From Adiantum capillus-veneris (lineage: Eukaryota > Streptophyta > Polypodiopsida > Polypodiales > Pteridaceae): 64,000 nucleotides of DNA. Position 1 is the stretch's first letter. Each line of letters begins with the position of its first letter. Shown here one piece after another: positions 1 to 11,400 of this stretch. The position numbers and the translations under genes are program-made. The notes under the pieces are model-generated. The model did no database searches, was not told where the DNA came from, and saw only the letters and a list, made by a program, of their open reading frames with translations. Location: positions 53,173,209-53,237,208 of the forward strand of contig CM043971.1 of the NCBI GenBank assembly GCA_014529385.2, given 5' to 3'.

Positions 1-2059
1 TCCCAACCAAAATGAGCTGCCAATGCACATAGAAAACGCACAGTAGTCATACGACAAGTGGGAGCAAAAGTCTCTTCATAATCTATGCCTTTTTGCTGTG
101 CATAGCCCTTTGCAACAAGTCGAGCCTTATGGCGATCGATCTCACCATCCGGCTTGCGTTTCAACTTGTAAACCCACTTCGTACCAATGGCCTTTTTGCC
201 AGGAGGCAAATCACATAAAGTCCATGTGTCATTTTCTATAAGTGCATCATATTCTAATTGCATGGCAGCCAACCAATTTTCTAAATTCTTTGCTTCATCA
301 AAAGATAGAGGCTCCTCAACATCATGTAAGCTAGACACAGCCAAAGCATAACAATCCGATGCATAAGATGCATGGCGAGAGCCTGAACGAGTATGACTAG
401 ACAAAGGTGCATCCAATTTACTGTCACGCAAAGTGTGCACCAGCCATTTTGGCATACCTCTAGCCTGCTCATTTTCAACCCTTTCCTCATCAAGTACATC
501 ATGTACATCTACATCAGTAATAGGCTGATCTGTAACATTTTTAGAAACCCCCATAGGCTGTACATTTGCCTCATTGTAAATTACATTAGTATTTCCACCA
601 CTGAAAAGAGAGAGGCAACAAAGTGTCATAAATGTCCTGTGAGCTTACATTACTATCTCTAGTACATGACAACAAGGGTTGAACAGAATCTTCCACCAAC
701 ACTACATCCTGTGAAACCAGAATATGCTTTGTTTGCGGATGATATAACCTGTAACCTTTGCTTTCAGCACTATAACCAACAAAAATACATTTGACAGCCT
801 TATCATCCAATTTTCTACGCTGTGTCTGTGGCACCAAAGCATATGCCAAACAGCTAAAAACACGCATGTGCTCAATAGAAGGCTTTCTATCATGCCATGC
901 TTCATATGGAGTAATAGACTGCAAAGCTTTTGTAGGACACCTGTTAAATACATAAGGGGCACACATGATGGCCTCAAGCCAAAAAGAATGTGGCAAAGCT
1001 TGACTTTTGACCATACATCGTGCCATTTCCGTCAGTGACCTGTTTTTCCTCTCAGCGACACCATTTTGTTGAAGTGTATAAGGCACTGTACATTGGTGTT
1101 TTATCCCACAGACTAGCTAAAAATGCATTAAATTCATGAGACATATACTCCCCCCCTCGATCGGAATGGAGGGTGCCCATAGTACATTTCGAGACATTTT
1201 CAACCATAGCCAGAAATTGTTTGAAGCACATAAATACTTCGGACTTTGCTTTAAGCGGAAATACCCATGCATGCCTAGATTAATCATCAATGAAAGTCAT
1301 GAAGTAAAGGTAATTGCCCAAGGACGGAGTTTGCATGGGTCCACAAACATCACTATACACAAGCTGCAACCTGCATGTGGCCCGAACTGAACCATCCTTT
1401 GGAAACTTAGAACGCTGCATCTTACCCAAAATATAGCCTTCACAAACATGTTTGACACGTGCTTCAAGAGGCGGAAAAGAAGCAACCATTTCAGATTTCT
1501 GTAAACACAGCAAACTAGCAAAATTCAGATGACCAAAACGTGCATGCCAAAGTTTTGCGTCTGAAATAGCCCTTGAATTTGCAATAGCATTTGCAAAATT
1601 TTGTCCACACTTGTCATACAAAGTGAGATTATACAGCCCACGGCACAAAAGGCCAGATGCAACAATTTCATCACCAAAACTGAGATCATGAACTGTACAT
1701 CTGCCATCCACAAATTTGACTACAAGTCCAAGTCTAGCAAGTGCGGATACAAACAAGAGATTCTTCTTGATCCGAGGTACATAAAATGCATCAAGAAGTG
1801 TGAAGGAACTGCCATTTGCAGTAGTAAGCACAATCTTTCCAACTCCCTGAACCATAAGAGGCATTGTTGGCACAAGTGACTGAATTCCCATGAGGGACAG
1901 ACTTGAGAGAGGTAAACAATTCACGATGTGAGGTAATATGCTTTGTAGCACCACTGTCGAAATACCACACATGTGAATCTGCAGCAACTGACACGCATGC
2001 ATCATGGACAGCAGGATTGTAAGTGCACTCTACGCTAAAAGCCCATTTAGCATCAACAT
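1..2059 (-). pseudogene. Copia pol (copy 1): protease, integrase, start of RT; broken
   Basis: In minus-strand order: an aspartic protease with active site WYFDSGATKHIT (about 1930-1970), a GAG-pre-integrase segment with LWHARFGHLNF and a Cys-rich HVCEGCILGK-type zinc region (here CEGYILGK), the integrase core with VHSDVCGP and QQNGVAERKNR (1030-1075), the variable integrase-to-RT linker (about 250-760), and the first RT residues (about 1-250). Visible lesions are a stop in the integrase core just after TFIDD (near 1280), a frameshift near 1090-1130 and another near 1840-1870. The catalytic RT box lies off the window. No host function is expected. Confidence 0.9.
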
Positions 2060-3067
2060 CAGAAACACAGTCTCCTTTCACAGAAGACTCAACATTGGCT
2101 GCATTTGTAGTGGAACCAGCATTTACAGTGGAACCACCCTCTTTCTTCTTAGCCTCTTTGGCCTTCAACTTAGGACACGACTTGATCAAGTGATCATTAG
2201 CTTTACAATAATGGCAACGCATTTTCTTTTTGCCCTTATCACTAGAACTTCTAGATGAATAGCTGCCAGCAGAAGCATTAGGAACATAAGTTTTGCCACT
2301 CGCAGCAGAACCATAAGAAGTGGCTGCATTGCTGTTACCACCCTTTCTTTGAGAAGCAATAAAAGCCTGTTCAACTGCACGCTGCCTAGTTCTATTTTTT
2401 CTGGAAAGTGACTCTTGCAATAGCAATGTGCATAATGCATCAAACTTGACAACTTCAGGATTTCCTTGGGTCATCAGTCTCCAAGTACTAGCAAAAGTTT
2501 GGTAGGAATCTCGTAAGGCATCAAGAACAGTCTGCACAAGGGAATTGTCTGAAATGACTTCACCTACAGAAATAAGTTGCTCATTGATATCCTTGACACT
2601 AGCAAGGAAAGTGTCCATATTATCTTCCTCATGCATAATCTTCGACTCCAGCTCTTTACACAGCAAAGCAATTTTAGCCTCATTGTTGCTTGCATAAAGA
2701 CCTACTAGAATATCCCAAGCCTGTTTTGCAGATTTTGTTGAACAAATATGAGGAACAATGGTGCGCTTCACAAACAATGCAATCAATGCATGAGCCTGCG
2801 CATCCTTTACATCCCAACGATCTTGTTCTACCGTAGGCGAAACAACTCTAATAGCAGCAATCCTTGCAGCAAGACACCTGCAACATCCTCGACATCGCCT
2901 ACATCCTCAGAACCAGGACGTACATCAATGCCCTGCACAATATTCCATATGCCCTTTGACACAAGAACGTGTTGCATCATATAAGCCCACATAGGGTAAT
3001 TATCCCCATCCAACCTGTCCTCGACAACAAACATCTTGAACACATCTGTGTTGTTGTTGTCAGCCAT
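2060..3067 (-). pseudogene. Copia gag (copy 1), frameshifted
   Basis: Nucleocapsid/capsid protein that would coat the element RNA in cytoplasmic particles. The start at 3067 (MADNNNTD) is chosen because the same start context is kept in the other two copies of the family (17212 and 48762). The N-terminal part has the Copia gag hallmarks: LDGDNYPMW, then KQAWDILVGLY. A zinc knuckle CHYCKANDHLIKSC (CX2CX4HX4C) lies at about 2170-2225, followed by a lysine-rich tail. The frame changes once near 2800-2830, which breaks the protein. Downstream it runs straight into the protease motif, as in a single Gag-Pol polyprotein. Confidence 0.88.
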
Positions 3068-3430
3068 GGTAAATGCTGCACCTGATGTGAAAATTGCTTG
3101 AAAATAGGAGAAACAGAGTGGGAACAACACGTGCTATTTAGCAAAAACCTTAGAAGACTATAAGGCACCTGTTATACAGAAAACAGCACTGACAAAAACT
3201 CTGCACAAAATGACGAAATAGCCTGTGCAGCACTGCTTGTAGTGGAAACGGAGGCTGAAATGAGCCCAAATCAAAAATCTTAGCAGACTTAGCTCTACAA
3301 GCCTTCCTGAAATATTTTTCGACCTACGAATGCTTGCCAAAGCTCACTGAAATCGGAGAAAGTGAGCAGGCATGTGCTGGAGCAACTGGCAGCTAAGCAC
3401 GGGAAGACACAACCTCCTCTTGATACCAAT

Positions 3431-3657
3431 TGTTGGAATTAGGGTTGCAGAGAAATGCACACAGCTTGGAGAAGATGAAGGAAGCTCAAGGCACACAATA
3501 GGGAGTGCGTTACTTAGTATGCAATGGAAAGATAGATAGCTTTAGAGTGATGGGTGTATATACAATGCAAGGGGAAACAAACCTCCTAAAGAGGGAAAAA
3601 TTGCCCCGGCGGTCCTAGTCTGTTCACACACATCACTACCACATGTATATGGTAACA
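3431..3657 (-). repeat. 5' LTR of Copia copy 1 (227 bp)
   Basis: On the plus strand it begins TGTTGGAATT and ends GGTAACA, giving TG...CA termini. It matches the LTRs at 12691-12919, 17545-17773 and 49085-49313. A TATATAC motif in the middle of the LTR on the minus strand may be its TATA box. Confidence 0.93.
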
Positions 3658-6600
3658 TAATTCGCCTTTGCAATGTTACACAACCATATGATATGGTATG
3701 AACGGTCAAGGCCCTTATTATGCGCTAAAATGGGACGTATGAGCCATACGACCCATTTTAGTGCATAGTATAGGTTGTGATTGCCCAAACTATATTGGAT
3801 GGACACAAGACTTTGCATGAGTGGGGGAGAGTCTAATTTTTTTACCCTTCCAAATTATTCTAGCCATCCGATATGGTATGGGCAGTCAAGGCCCATACTA
3901 TATGTTAAAATGAGACATAAGGCTCATACAACAAATTTTAGCACATAGTATGGGTCGAGACCTCTCAAACCATATTGTATGGCCATAAGACTTTGTATGG
4001 TTAGGGTTGAGTACTACTTCCTTGCTTGTGTAAAGTCTCATAGCTATTCAATATGGTTTGGGTGGTCAAATCCCATACTATGCGTTAAAAGGAACCGTAT
4101 GAGCCATACATACCCATTCTTGAGCATAGTATGGTTTGAGACCACCCAAACCATATTGGATTGTCACAAGACTTTGCATGAGTGGGATTGAGCACTATTT
4201 TCTCATCCCTACAATGTTTCACAGTCATACGATATGGTATGGGTGATTAAGGTCCATAGTGTGTGCTAAAATGGGTCATATGAGACATACGGTCCATTTT
4301 AGCACATAGTATGTTTAGGGACCGCCCAAAAAATATTGGATGGCCACAAGACTCTACACAAAATGGTGTGAGAACCATTAGTTCACCCTTGCAATGCTAC
4401 ACAACCATCTGATATGGTATGGGCGGTCAATGCCCATATTATGCACTAAAATGGGATGTATGAGCCATATGGCAACTTATGAGCCATACGACCCATTTTA
4501 GCGCATAGTATGGGTCAGGATTTCCCAAACTATATTGGATGGCCACAAGAATTTTCACGAGTGGGAGAGAGTATAATTTTTTCACCTCTGCAAATTTTTA
4601 CAGCCATCCGATATTGTATGGGCAGTCAAGGCCCATACTATGTGCTAAAATGAGACATATGGCTCATACAATAATTTTTAGCACATAGTATGGGTTGAGA
4701 CCTCTCAAACTATATTGGATGGCCATAAGACTTTGCATCGGTAGCGTTGAGTACTATTTTATCACTCGTGCAAAGTAACACTGCTATTCGATATGGTTTG
4801 GGTGGTCAAAGCCCATACTATACTAAAAAATGGACCGTATGAGCTATACGACCCATTCTAGCGCATAATATGGTTTGAGACCACCAAAACCAAATTGGAT
4901 GGACACAAGAATTTTTATGAGTGGATATGAGTACTATTCTTACATCCCTACAAAGTTTTTATGGGTGGATATGAGTACTATTCTTCCATCCCTACAAAAA
5001 GTTTCATAGCCATCCGATATGGTATGGACAATTAGTGCACATAATATGTGTTAAGATGGGCCGTATGAGACATATGGTCCATTTTAGCACATAATATGGT
5101 TAGGGACCGCCCAAACCATATCGGATGGCCACAAGACTTTGCAGGGATGGGGATGATCACCATTTCTTTACCCCTGCAATGTTACACAACCATCCAATAC
5201 GACATGGGAGGTCAAGTCCCATATCATGCGCTAAAATGGGACGTATAAGTCATACAGTCCATTTTAGCGCATAATATGGGTCAGGATTGCCCAAACTATA
5301 TTGGATGGTCACAAGAATTTTCACGAGTAGGGGAGAGTATAATTTTTCCACCCTTGCAAATTTTCCCATCCATCCGATATGGTATGAGCAGTCAAGGCCC
5401 ATACTATGTGTTAAAATGAGACATATGGCTCACACAACAAATTTTAGCACATAGTATGGGTCGAGACCTCTCAAACCATATTGGATGGCCATAATACTTT
5501 GCATGGACGGGATTGAGTACTATTTTCTCACTTGTGCAAAGTTTCATAGCTATTCAATGTGGTTTGGGTGGTCAAAGACCATACTATACACTAAAATGGA
5601 TCGTATGAGCCATACGACCCATTCTTGCACATAATATGGTCCAAGACTACCCAAACCATATTGCATTGCCACAAGACTTTGTATGGGTGTGGGTGAGCAC
5701 TATTCTCCCATCCCTACAATGTTTCACAACCATCCGATATGGTATGGACGATCAAGGCCCATAATATGTGCTAAAATGGGCCGTATGAGACATACGATCC
5801 ATTTTAGCACATAGAATGGTTCGGGATTGCCCAAACCATCCACAAGAATTTTCACGGGTGGGGATGAGAAACATTAGTTCCCTTGCAATGTTACACAACC
5901 ATCGGATATGATATGGGCAATTAAGGCCCATACTATGTGCTAAAATGGGATATATGGCTCATACAACCCATTTTAGCGCATAGTATGGGACTTGACCGTC
6001 CATACCATATCGGATGAATGTGCAAATTTGCACAATTGGAAGAATAGTTCTCACTCCCATCCGTAAAATTTTTCACAGCCATCCAATATGGTTTGAGCGG
6101 TCTTCAACCATACTATGCCCTAAAATGGGTCGTATGAGTCATACAACCCATTTTAGTGCATAGTATGGGCCTTAACCGCCCATACCAGTTTGGATAGATG
6201 TGAAACTTTGTACAAGTGGGGGAATGGAACTGATACCCACCCTTGCAAAGTCTTATAGCCATCCGATATGGTTTGAGCGGTCCCAATCCATATTATGCGC
6301 TAAAATGGGTCGTTTGGCTCATACAACCCATTTTAGCGCATAGTATCGGCCTTGATCACCCATACCATAGCATATGGCTATGAAACTTTGGACATGTAGA
6401 AAAATGTTTCTCACCCCCACCCCTAAAAAGTTGCATATCCATCCAAACTGGTATGGGTGGTCAAGGCTCATACTATGTGCTAAAATGGGCCGTATGGCCA
6501 TTTGAGCACATAGTATCGTTCGCGACCACCCAAAACATATTGGATGGCCACAAGACTTTTTCACGGGTGGGTCTGAGAACCATTTTACCACCCTTGCAAA

Positions 6601-7150
6601 GTCTCATAGCTATTTAAGTTGGTATGGGTGGTCAAGGCCCATAATATGTGTTAAAATGTGTCATATGAGCCATACAGCCCATTTTAGCGCATAGTATGGT
6701 TGGGACTGTCCAAAGCATATAAGATGGACATAAGACTTTTCAAGGATGGTTGTGAGCACCACTTACCCACCCTACAAAGTTTCACAACCATCCAATATGG
6801 TATGGGCAGTGAAGGCTCATACTATGTGCTAAAATGGGACATATGGCTCATATAACCCATTTTAGCGCATAGTATGGGTCGGGACCGACCAAACCATATC
6901 GGATGACCATGAGACTTTGCACGAATGGATGTGAGCACCATTAATCCACTTCTAAAAAGTCACACAGCCATCCGATATGGTTTGGGCGATCAAGGGCCAT
7001 ACTATGTGCTAAAATGGAGCAAATGGCTCATACAACCCATTTTAGCTCTTCTATTATGGATTAGGATATGATCATCTATATGGTTTGGGCGGTCAAGGGC
7101 CATACTATGTGCTAAAATGGGACATATGGCTCAAACAACCCATTTCAGCT
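3658..7150. repeat. 180-bp satellite array, about 19-20 monomers, each with two-fold dyad symmetry
   Basis: The landmark ATATGGTATG/ATATGGTTTG recurs at 3691, 3871, 4051, 4232, 4412, 4611, 4791, 5017, 5197, 5377, 5557, 5737, 5906, 6086, 6266, 6446, 6616, 6794 and 6974, mostly 180 bp apart. The exceptions carry small internal duplications (near 4460 and 4960) or deletions. Each monomer is strongly self-complementary: in the 5009-5129 monomer, GCCATCCGATATGGT at one end is the exact reverse complement of ACCATATCGGATGGC at the other, with the CTAAAATGG/CCATTTTAG arms inside. A weaker second dyad covers the remaining 60 bp. The last two units are degenerate and only about 103 bp apart. There is no credible coding sequence. 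Confidence 0.96.
3691..5905. repeat. Tetrameric higher-order repeat inside the satellite (3 x about 720 bp)
   Basis: Four monomer types recur in fixed order A-B-C-D three times. Type A has the GAGAGTxTAATTTTT spacer (about 3827, 4568, 5332). Type B has GAGACCTCTCAAAC (3956, 4696, 5463). Type C has GCTATTC before ATATGGTTTGGGTGGTCAAA (4041, 4781, 5547). Type D has TATGAGACATA in the dyad centre (about 4277, 5063, 5784). Spacings are 720 bp plus the small local duplications of about 20 and 46 bp. After 5906 the order breaks down into plain monomers. Confidence 0.85.
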
Positions 7151-7640
7151 CTTCTATTATGGATTAGGATATGATCATCTGGTATTATTGTATCTTTGTC
7201 CATGTACATGGGTCTTTATATGGTTGTCTATATTCTCATCTATATGATTAGATTGATTGCTACATATGTGGACCTTTATATGTTCATCTACATTGGTATC
7301 CTTTTATAATGGATTAGGACATGCTTGTCATTATAGTTTCCATATGGGTGTTTACATGGTCCTCTAAAAGTGCATCTACAATGTTGTCTCTAGGGTCATC
7401 TATACAATTGTCTGTATGGACATATACATAATTAACTTTGTAAAGATTGGTTGTCTATGTGGATCATCAATACGATCAGCTAATGTCATCAATAGGGTCA
7501 TCTTCATTGCTATCTTTCTATATGATGGATTAGAATATGATGATTTTTATATGGTTCTATGGAAATCTATATTGGACTCTATATGGTTGTCTCTATGACT
7601 ATGGTGGATGGATGCCCCTCCTATGAACCAAAAATAGCGG
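7151..7640. other. AT-rich degenerate repeat stretch, no gene
   Basis: Built of loosely repeated words such as ATGGATTAGGATATGATCATC (near 7046, 7159, again changed at 7305 and 7518), TCATCTATATGG and GTCTATATGG. It continues the end of the satellite, where the last unit carries the same ATGGATTAGGATATG word. No open frame, splice structure or element end is recognised. Confidence 0.6.
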
Positions 7641-8604
7641 TCTTATAGTGATCAATCTCACCACCCGGCTTGCGTTTCAACTTGTAAACCCACTTTGTAC
7701 CAATGGCCTTTCTCTAGGAGGAAAATCACATAAAGTCCATGTGTCATTTTCTATAAGTGCATCATATTCAGATTGCACGGCAGCCATCCAATTTTTTGAA
7801 TTATGTGCTTCATCAAAATACATAGGTTCTTCAACATCACATAAGCTAGACATAGCCAAAGCATAACAATCTGGTGCATAAGATGCATGGCAAGAACCTG
7901 AATAAGTACGACTAGACAAAGGTGCACCCAATTTCTTGTCACACAAAGTATGCACCAACCTTTTTGGCATACCTCTAGCCTGCTCATTCTCATCCCTTTC
8001 CTCATCAAGTACATCATGTACATCTTAATCAATAATAGGTTGATCTGTAACATTTTTTGAAACCCCAAAGGCTACATGTACCTTTTCCTCATTTAAATTT
8101 ACATTCAAACTTCCACCACTGAAAAGAGGCAACAAACTATCATTAATGTCATGTGAGCTTACACTACTATCTCTAATACATGACAGCAAGGGTTGAACAG
8201 GATCTTCCACAAACACAACATGTCACGAAACCATGATACGATCTGTTTGTGGATGGTACAACTTGTAACATTTTCTTTCAGCACTATAGCCAACAAAAAT
8301 ACATTCGACAGCCTTATCATCCAACTTTTTGTGTTTGTGGCACCAAACCATATGCCAAACAACCAAAAACACGCATGTGCTCAATAGAAGGCTTTCTATC
8401 ATGCCATGATTCATCTGGAGTCAAAGATTGCAAAGCTTTTGTAGGACACATGTTAAGTACATAAGTGGTACACATGATGGCCGCAAGCCAAAACGAATGC
8501 AACAAAGTTTGACTTTTCACCATACATTGTGTCATTTTCGTAAGTGACATATTTTTCCTCTTAGCAACGCCATTTTGTTGAGGCATATACGACACTGTAC
8601 ATTT
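7641..8604 (-). pseudogene. Copia pol fragment (integrase end to RT start) without element ends
   Basis: Matches about 128-1095 of Copia copy 1 in the same orientation: integrase PQQNGVAKRKN, then the linker and the start of RT (KLKRKPGG-type sequence). It has no LTR, no gag and no RT core, and both ends are blunt breaks. The right break joins telomere-like DNA directly at about 8602. It looks like a piece of the resident short-LTR Copia family copied or patched in during break repair. Frame changes occur throughout. Confidence 0.85.
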
Positions 8605-8617
8605 TAGGGTTTAGGGT
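8603..8617 (+). repeat. Telomere-like repeat, left part
   Basis: Two units of TTTAGGG (ATTTTAGGGTTTAGGGTA), the land-plant telomere motif. It lies between the Copia fragment and the gag-only element. It is continuous with 11724-11805 once that element and one ATATG copy are removed. Confidence 0.7.
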
Positions 8618-8622
8618 ATATG

Positions 8623-8940
8623 TGTTAGGATTTGGATCGTGCTAGCTATGGTGGATGAAAGAGAAACATGGTGTAAGTGTGTGAGTGTGTGTAAGCAAAG
8701 TTATCACTCAAGTGAATTAGGTTCCAAGATAGATTAGCTTGGACTCATAAACACAATCTTGAGTATTGACTTAGCTTAGCACAAGCTCACCATAGACAAG
8801 CATGTAGTGCAAAATGAGTTGTTCTTTATTGATTCAAGAAATGAGCTTTAAGTAGCTCTACAGCCTTGCTCCACAGTATGTGGGATAAATCCACTCTCCT
8901 CTCCTTGACTCACACCTTAGGAGAAAGCTCACACTTTACA
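8623..8940 (-). repeat. 3' LTR of the gag-only element
   Basis: 318 bp, nearly identical by eye to 11401-11718, including the shared GTGTGAGTGTGTGTAAGCAA stretch. Confidence 0.93.
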
Positions 8941-8984
8941 ATCCTCCCCTTGAGGTTTGGACTAAGACAAGATACTGAAGATGC

Positions 8985-9165
8985 ATGATCCACACAGGCT
9001 AACAAAATCCACATAGGATGGTGATATCCACACAGGAAAATAAAGTCCACAAAGGATAGTGATATCCACACAAGAAGGTAAAATCCACACAAGAAAGATC
9101 CACAAAGGATGGTGATGTCCACACAGGATGATAAGCTGGTATCTACACAGGAAAAAGTCCTCCCC
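8985..9165 (-). repeat. Short degenerate tandem repeat between gag and 3' LTR
   Basis: About 25-30-bp units built on ATCCACACAGGATGGTGAT and ATCCACAAAGGATGGTGATG. Related words (GTCATCCTTTGTGGATAT) occur in the same place in the relic at 52905-52975, so this belongs to the family and is not local noise. Confidence 0.8.
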
Positions 9166-9187
9166 TACAAGTAGAGAGTCTACATCT

Positions 9188-10030
9188 TCAAAATGGGTCT
9201 TCCCAAACGCTACCTTCGTCTTCGTCCTTTTTGTCTTTTACTATGTGAGCTGATCCTCTGTCAGGTCTCTTGCCTTTGTTGCTTCTGTTGTTGCTTCTAC
9301 TGTTGCTGCTTTCTCCACTGCTATTGCCTCCACTTGAGTAGCACCGAGAAGGAGGGTGTCCTTTCCTACCACATTTGTTGCAAGGTTTGTTTGTGTAGCA
9401 ATCTTTCGCTACGTGTCCCATTCTTCCACATTCATAACACTTTCGTCCGTTTGTCGATGTTGATGGCGAACATCTTCCCCTTGAAGATGTTGCGATGAAA
9501 ACTCCTCCATATGGGGTAAGTGAACCTCTTTGCTTTCTTTCTTCTGCTTGGACTGAGTTGATGACGTCTTGAAATGGTGGTGCTAGTTCTTTTTCTTCAA
9601 GAAATGTGACTAAGTGGTCATAAGAAGGTGGAAGTGCACTTAAAAGTATGGCCACTTTGTCATCTTCTGGTACTTCAACTTGGATGTAAGTGAGCTGCGT
9701 GACAATGCTCTTAAACATGTTCACTAGGCTAGCAATATCCTCCCCTTCAATCATAGTCACTTTGTAAAGTTGTCTTTTAAGACTAACTTTGCTTCTTTTG
9801 GCTCTAGCTCCAAAATTACTTTCTAGGACATGCCAGGCTTCATGTGCATGCTTACATTCATCTATGAAATGCACATAGTTATCATGCAAAGAAGTGATGA
9901 TAATGCCCAATGCTTGTTCGTCTTTGGCCAAATTTTGTGCACTTGCTATGAGTGTAGATGCCCTAGTGTTCACTCCATCGGGTTCGGCTTGTTGCTCGAG
10001 GGCAATGCTAATGAGACAGACCACAAACAT
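9188..10030 (-). CDS. Copia-type Gag of the non-autonomous element (280 aa, N-terminus uncertain)
   Basis: Predicted structural Gag that would package the element RNA. The middle matches the UBN2/retrotran_gag_2 type: AHEAWHVLESNF, then LKRQLYKVTMIEGED, then LLSALPPSYDHLVTFLE. Two zinc knuckles follow, CYECGRMGHVAKDC and CNKCGRKGHPPSRC (both CX2CX4HX4C), then a Ser/Asn/Arg-rich tail. The first Met (10030) is preceded in frame by WLGDSPKLRLSYEK, which resembles gag sequence, and an in-frame stop lies just beyond. The true N-terminus has therefore probably been lost or is spliced on. The uninterrupted frame suggests recent constraint or a young copy. No protease motif follows the zinc fingers. 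Confidence 0.85.
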   Translation of the reverse strand: MFVVCLISIALEQQAEPDGVNTRASTLIASAQNLAKDEQALGIIITSLHDNYVHFIDECKHAHEAWHVLESNFGARAKRSKVSLKRQLYKVTMIEGEDIASLVNMFKSIVTQLTYIQVEVPEDDKVAILLSALPPSYDHLVTFLEEKELAPPFQDVINSVQAEERKQRGSLTPYGGVFIATSSRGRCSPSTSTNGRKCYECGRMGHVAKDCYTNKPCNKCGRKGHPPSRCYSSGGNSSGESSNSRSNNRSNKGKRPDRGSAHIVKDKKDEDEGSVWEDPF

Positions 10031-10489
10031 TTTTTCATAAGATAGTCTTAGCTTAGGAGAGTCTCCTAGCCAGTGTCTGCCTCTTTACACGAGCACAATC
10101 GACGATAGAAAATTTATTTGCAAAATTTTGTGCTTGGTGGCAATAATTTTAATTTTAATGTCTTCTTAATAAAATGTGAAATACCTCTTCACTCGAGGTG
10201 AAGTCACCCTTCACATAAACCTTTGAGTTCTTCTTTGATGATTGGAATGAGCCTTTGAAATTGGATTTAGATACCTGTGGAGCTCCCTTTTAAAATCTTG
10301 AAGGCGCTTTGTTTGATGACCGCCTTTGAAGTGTGGTGTAGAAGCTTTGAAAATCTTTGAGGTTTGAGGGGGTTAAAATGACTTGAGAGGGATGGCCATA
10401 CAATGGGAACAAGGCCTTGAGCTTGGGAGCTTTGAGGTCTTGAGGTAGTATCCTCACAGGACTGCCCCCTTGAGGGAGAAGGTCTTTTG

Positions 10490-10860
10490 GGGCTCGAGGC
10501 CGGGAGCAGTGCGGGAAGGGGGGCTTGAGAGGGGCGGGGTTTGGAGCCCTTGAGGCAACGCGTGAAGGGGGACCGCGGACCCGAAAATCCTTTAAAAAGG
10601 ACTTGAGCGCATCGGTTGGGGTCCATGACCGGACAGATCGGACAGGCAGTCGCGGCCGATCAGGCAAGTGCGGGCGCGGGCGCGGGCGCGGACGGAGCAG
10701 GAACGGGCACGTGCAAGCGCCGGTCAGATGGTGGCCAATCTTGTGATACAGCCGGTCGGTGCCTGCGGTCGTTCGGACCCGAAATCTTCAATCAAATGCG
10801 GTTGGGCGCGTTTTCAGATCCGACAGTGGGCCCAAGTGTATGTGTCCCTTTGCCTTTAAA
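10490..10860 (-). other. GC-rich part of the gag-only element's leader
   Basis: Within the 1.37-kb leader between primer-binding site and gag, this stretch is far richer in G+C than its surroundings and has a short GCGGGC repeat (about 10672-10692). It is open in several frames, but no protein family is recognised. It could be captured host DNA or an RNA packaging/structure region. The rest of the leader (10031-10490 and 10860-11390) shows nothing further. Confidence 0.5.
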
Positions 10861-11400
10861 AAGGTCAAAGGCCCCTAAAAACAAGGTGTTCCCACCACGG
10901 TAGGGCCTACAAGGAGGGTGGGAAAAAGTTGATGAGCATTAAATGCCCTCTTAGGCACACACACACACATTGCCCCTATGGATTTGTTCTGCAAAAAATT
11001 CCAGAGATTGAGGGTGTGTATGAGACCAAAATCAAGCAAGCTTTAGGATAGGCAAATCAAATGCGATTTTGTCATGGGTGGACTTGACGGAAAGATTGCG
11101 AGGAGAGCTTCGAGATGAGGTGAACAATGCAAAAGGAAAACGAGTTTAATGAATTTAATTGAAGAGGCAAATGATGTAAAAATTGACACAAAAAATGCAA
11201 TCTAAAATACAATCCAAATGATGCTAATCCTCTCTCTAATCAAGTCTACGTAGCCATGGAGGGTAGTGGCCTCTTGGGTGTGCCAAGGACATGCCCACAC
11301 ATAGCTAGATTAGTGCTTAATTAGTTAGAGATGCTACTAATACACACACATTAATGCATAACGACAATCCTAGCTAGCACACCATGGCTTTGTTACCAAA

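Larger units (their letters stand above)
1..3657 (-). mobile_element. Ty1/copia retrotransposon, short-LTR family, copy 1 (cut by window edge)
   Basis: Read on the minus strand this is 5' LTR (3431-3657), primer-binding site just inside it (about 3416-3430, a variant of the initiator-Met type TGGTATCAGAGC), gag, protease, integrase, then the start of reverse transcriptase running off base 1. Base 1 matches about base 14196 of copy 2 (12691-17773), so roughly 1.5 kb is missing to the left. The gene order protease-integrase-RT is diagnostic of Copia. The LTR abuts satellite DNA in mid-monomer, so the element inserted into the satellite. Several frameshifts and stops make it inactive. The family assignment is firm; a lineage name is not attempted. 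Confidence 0.93.

Noticed and set aside
3658-7150. Regularly spaced repeats resembling a CRISPR array
   Set aside because: The period is 180 bp, the whole monomer is repeated without unique spacers, and the DNA is from a eukaryote.
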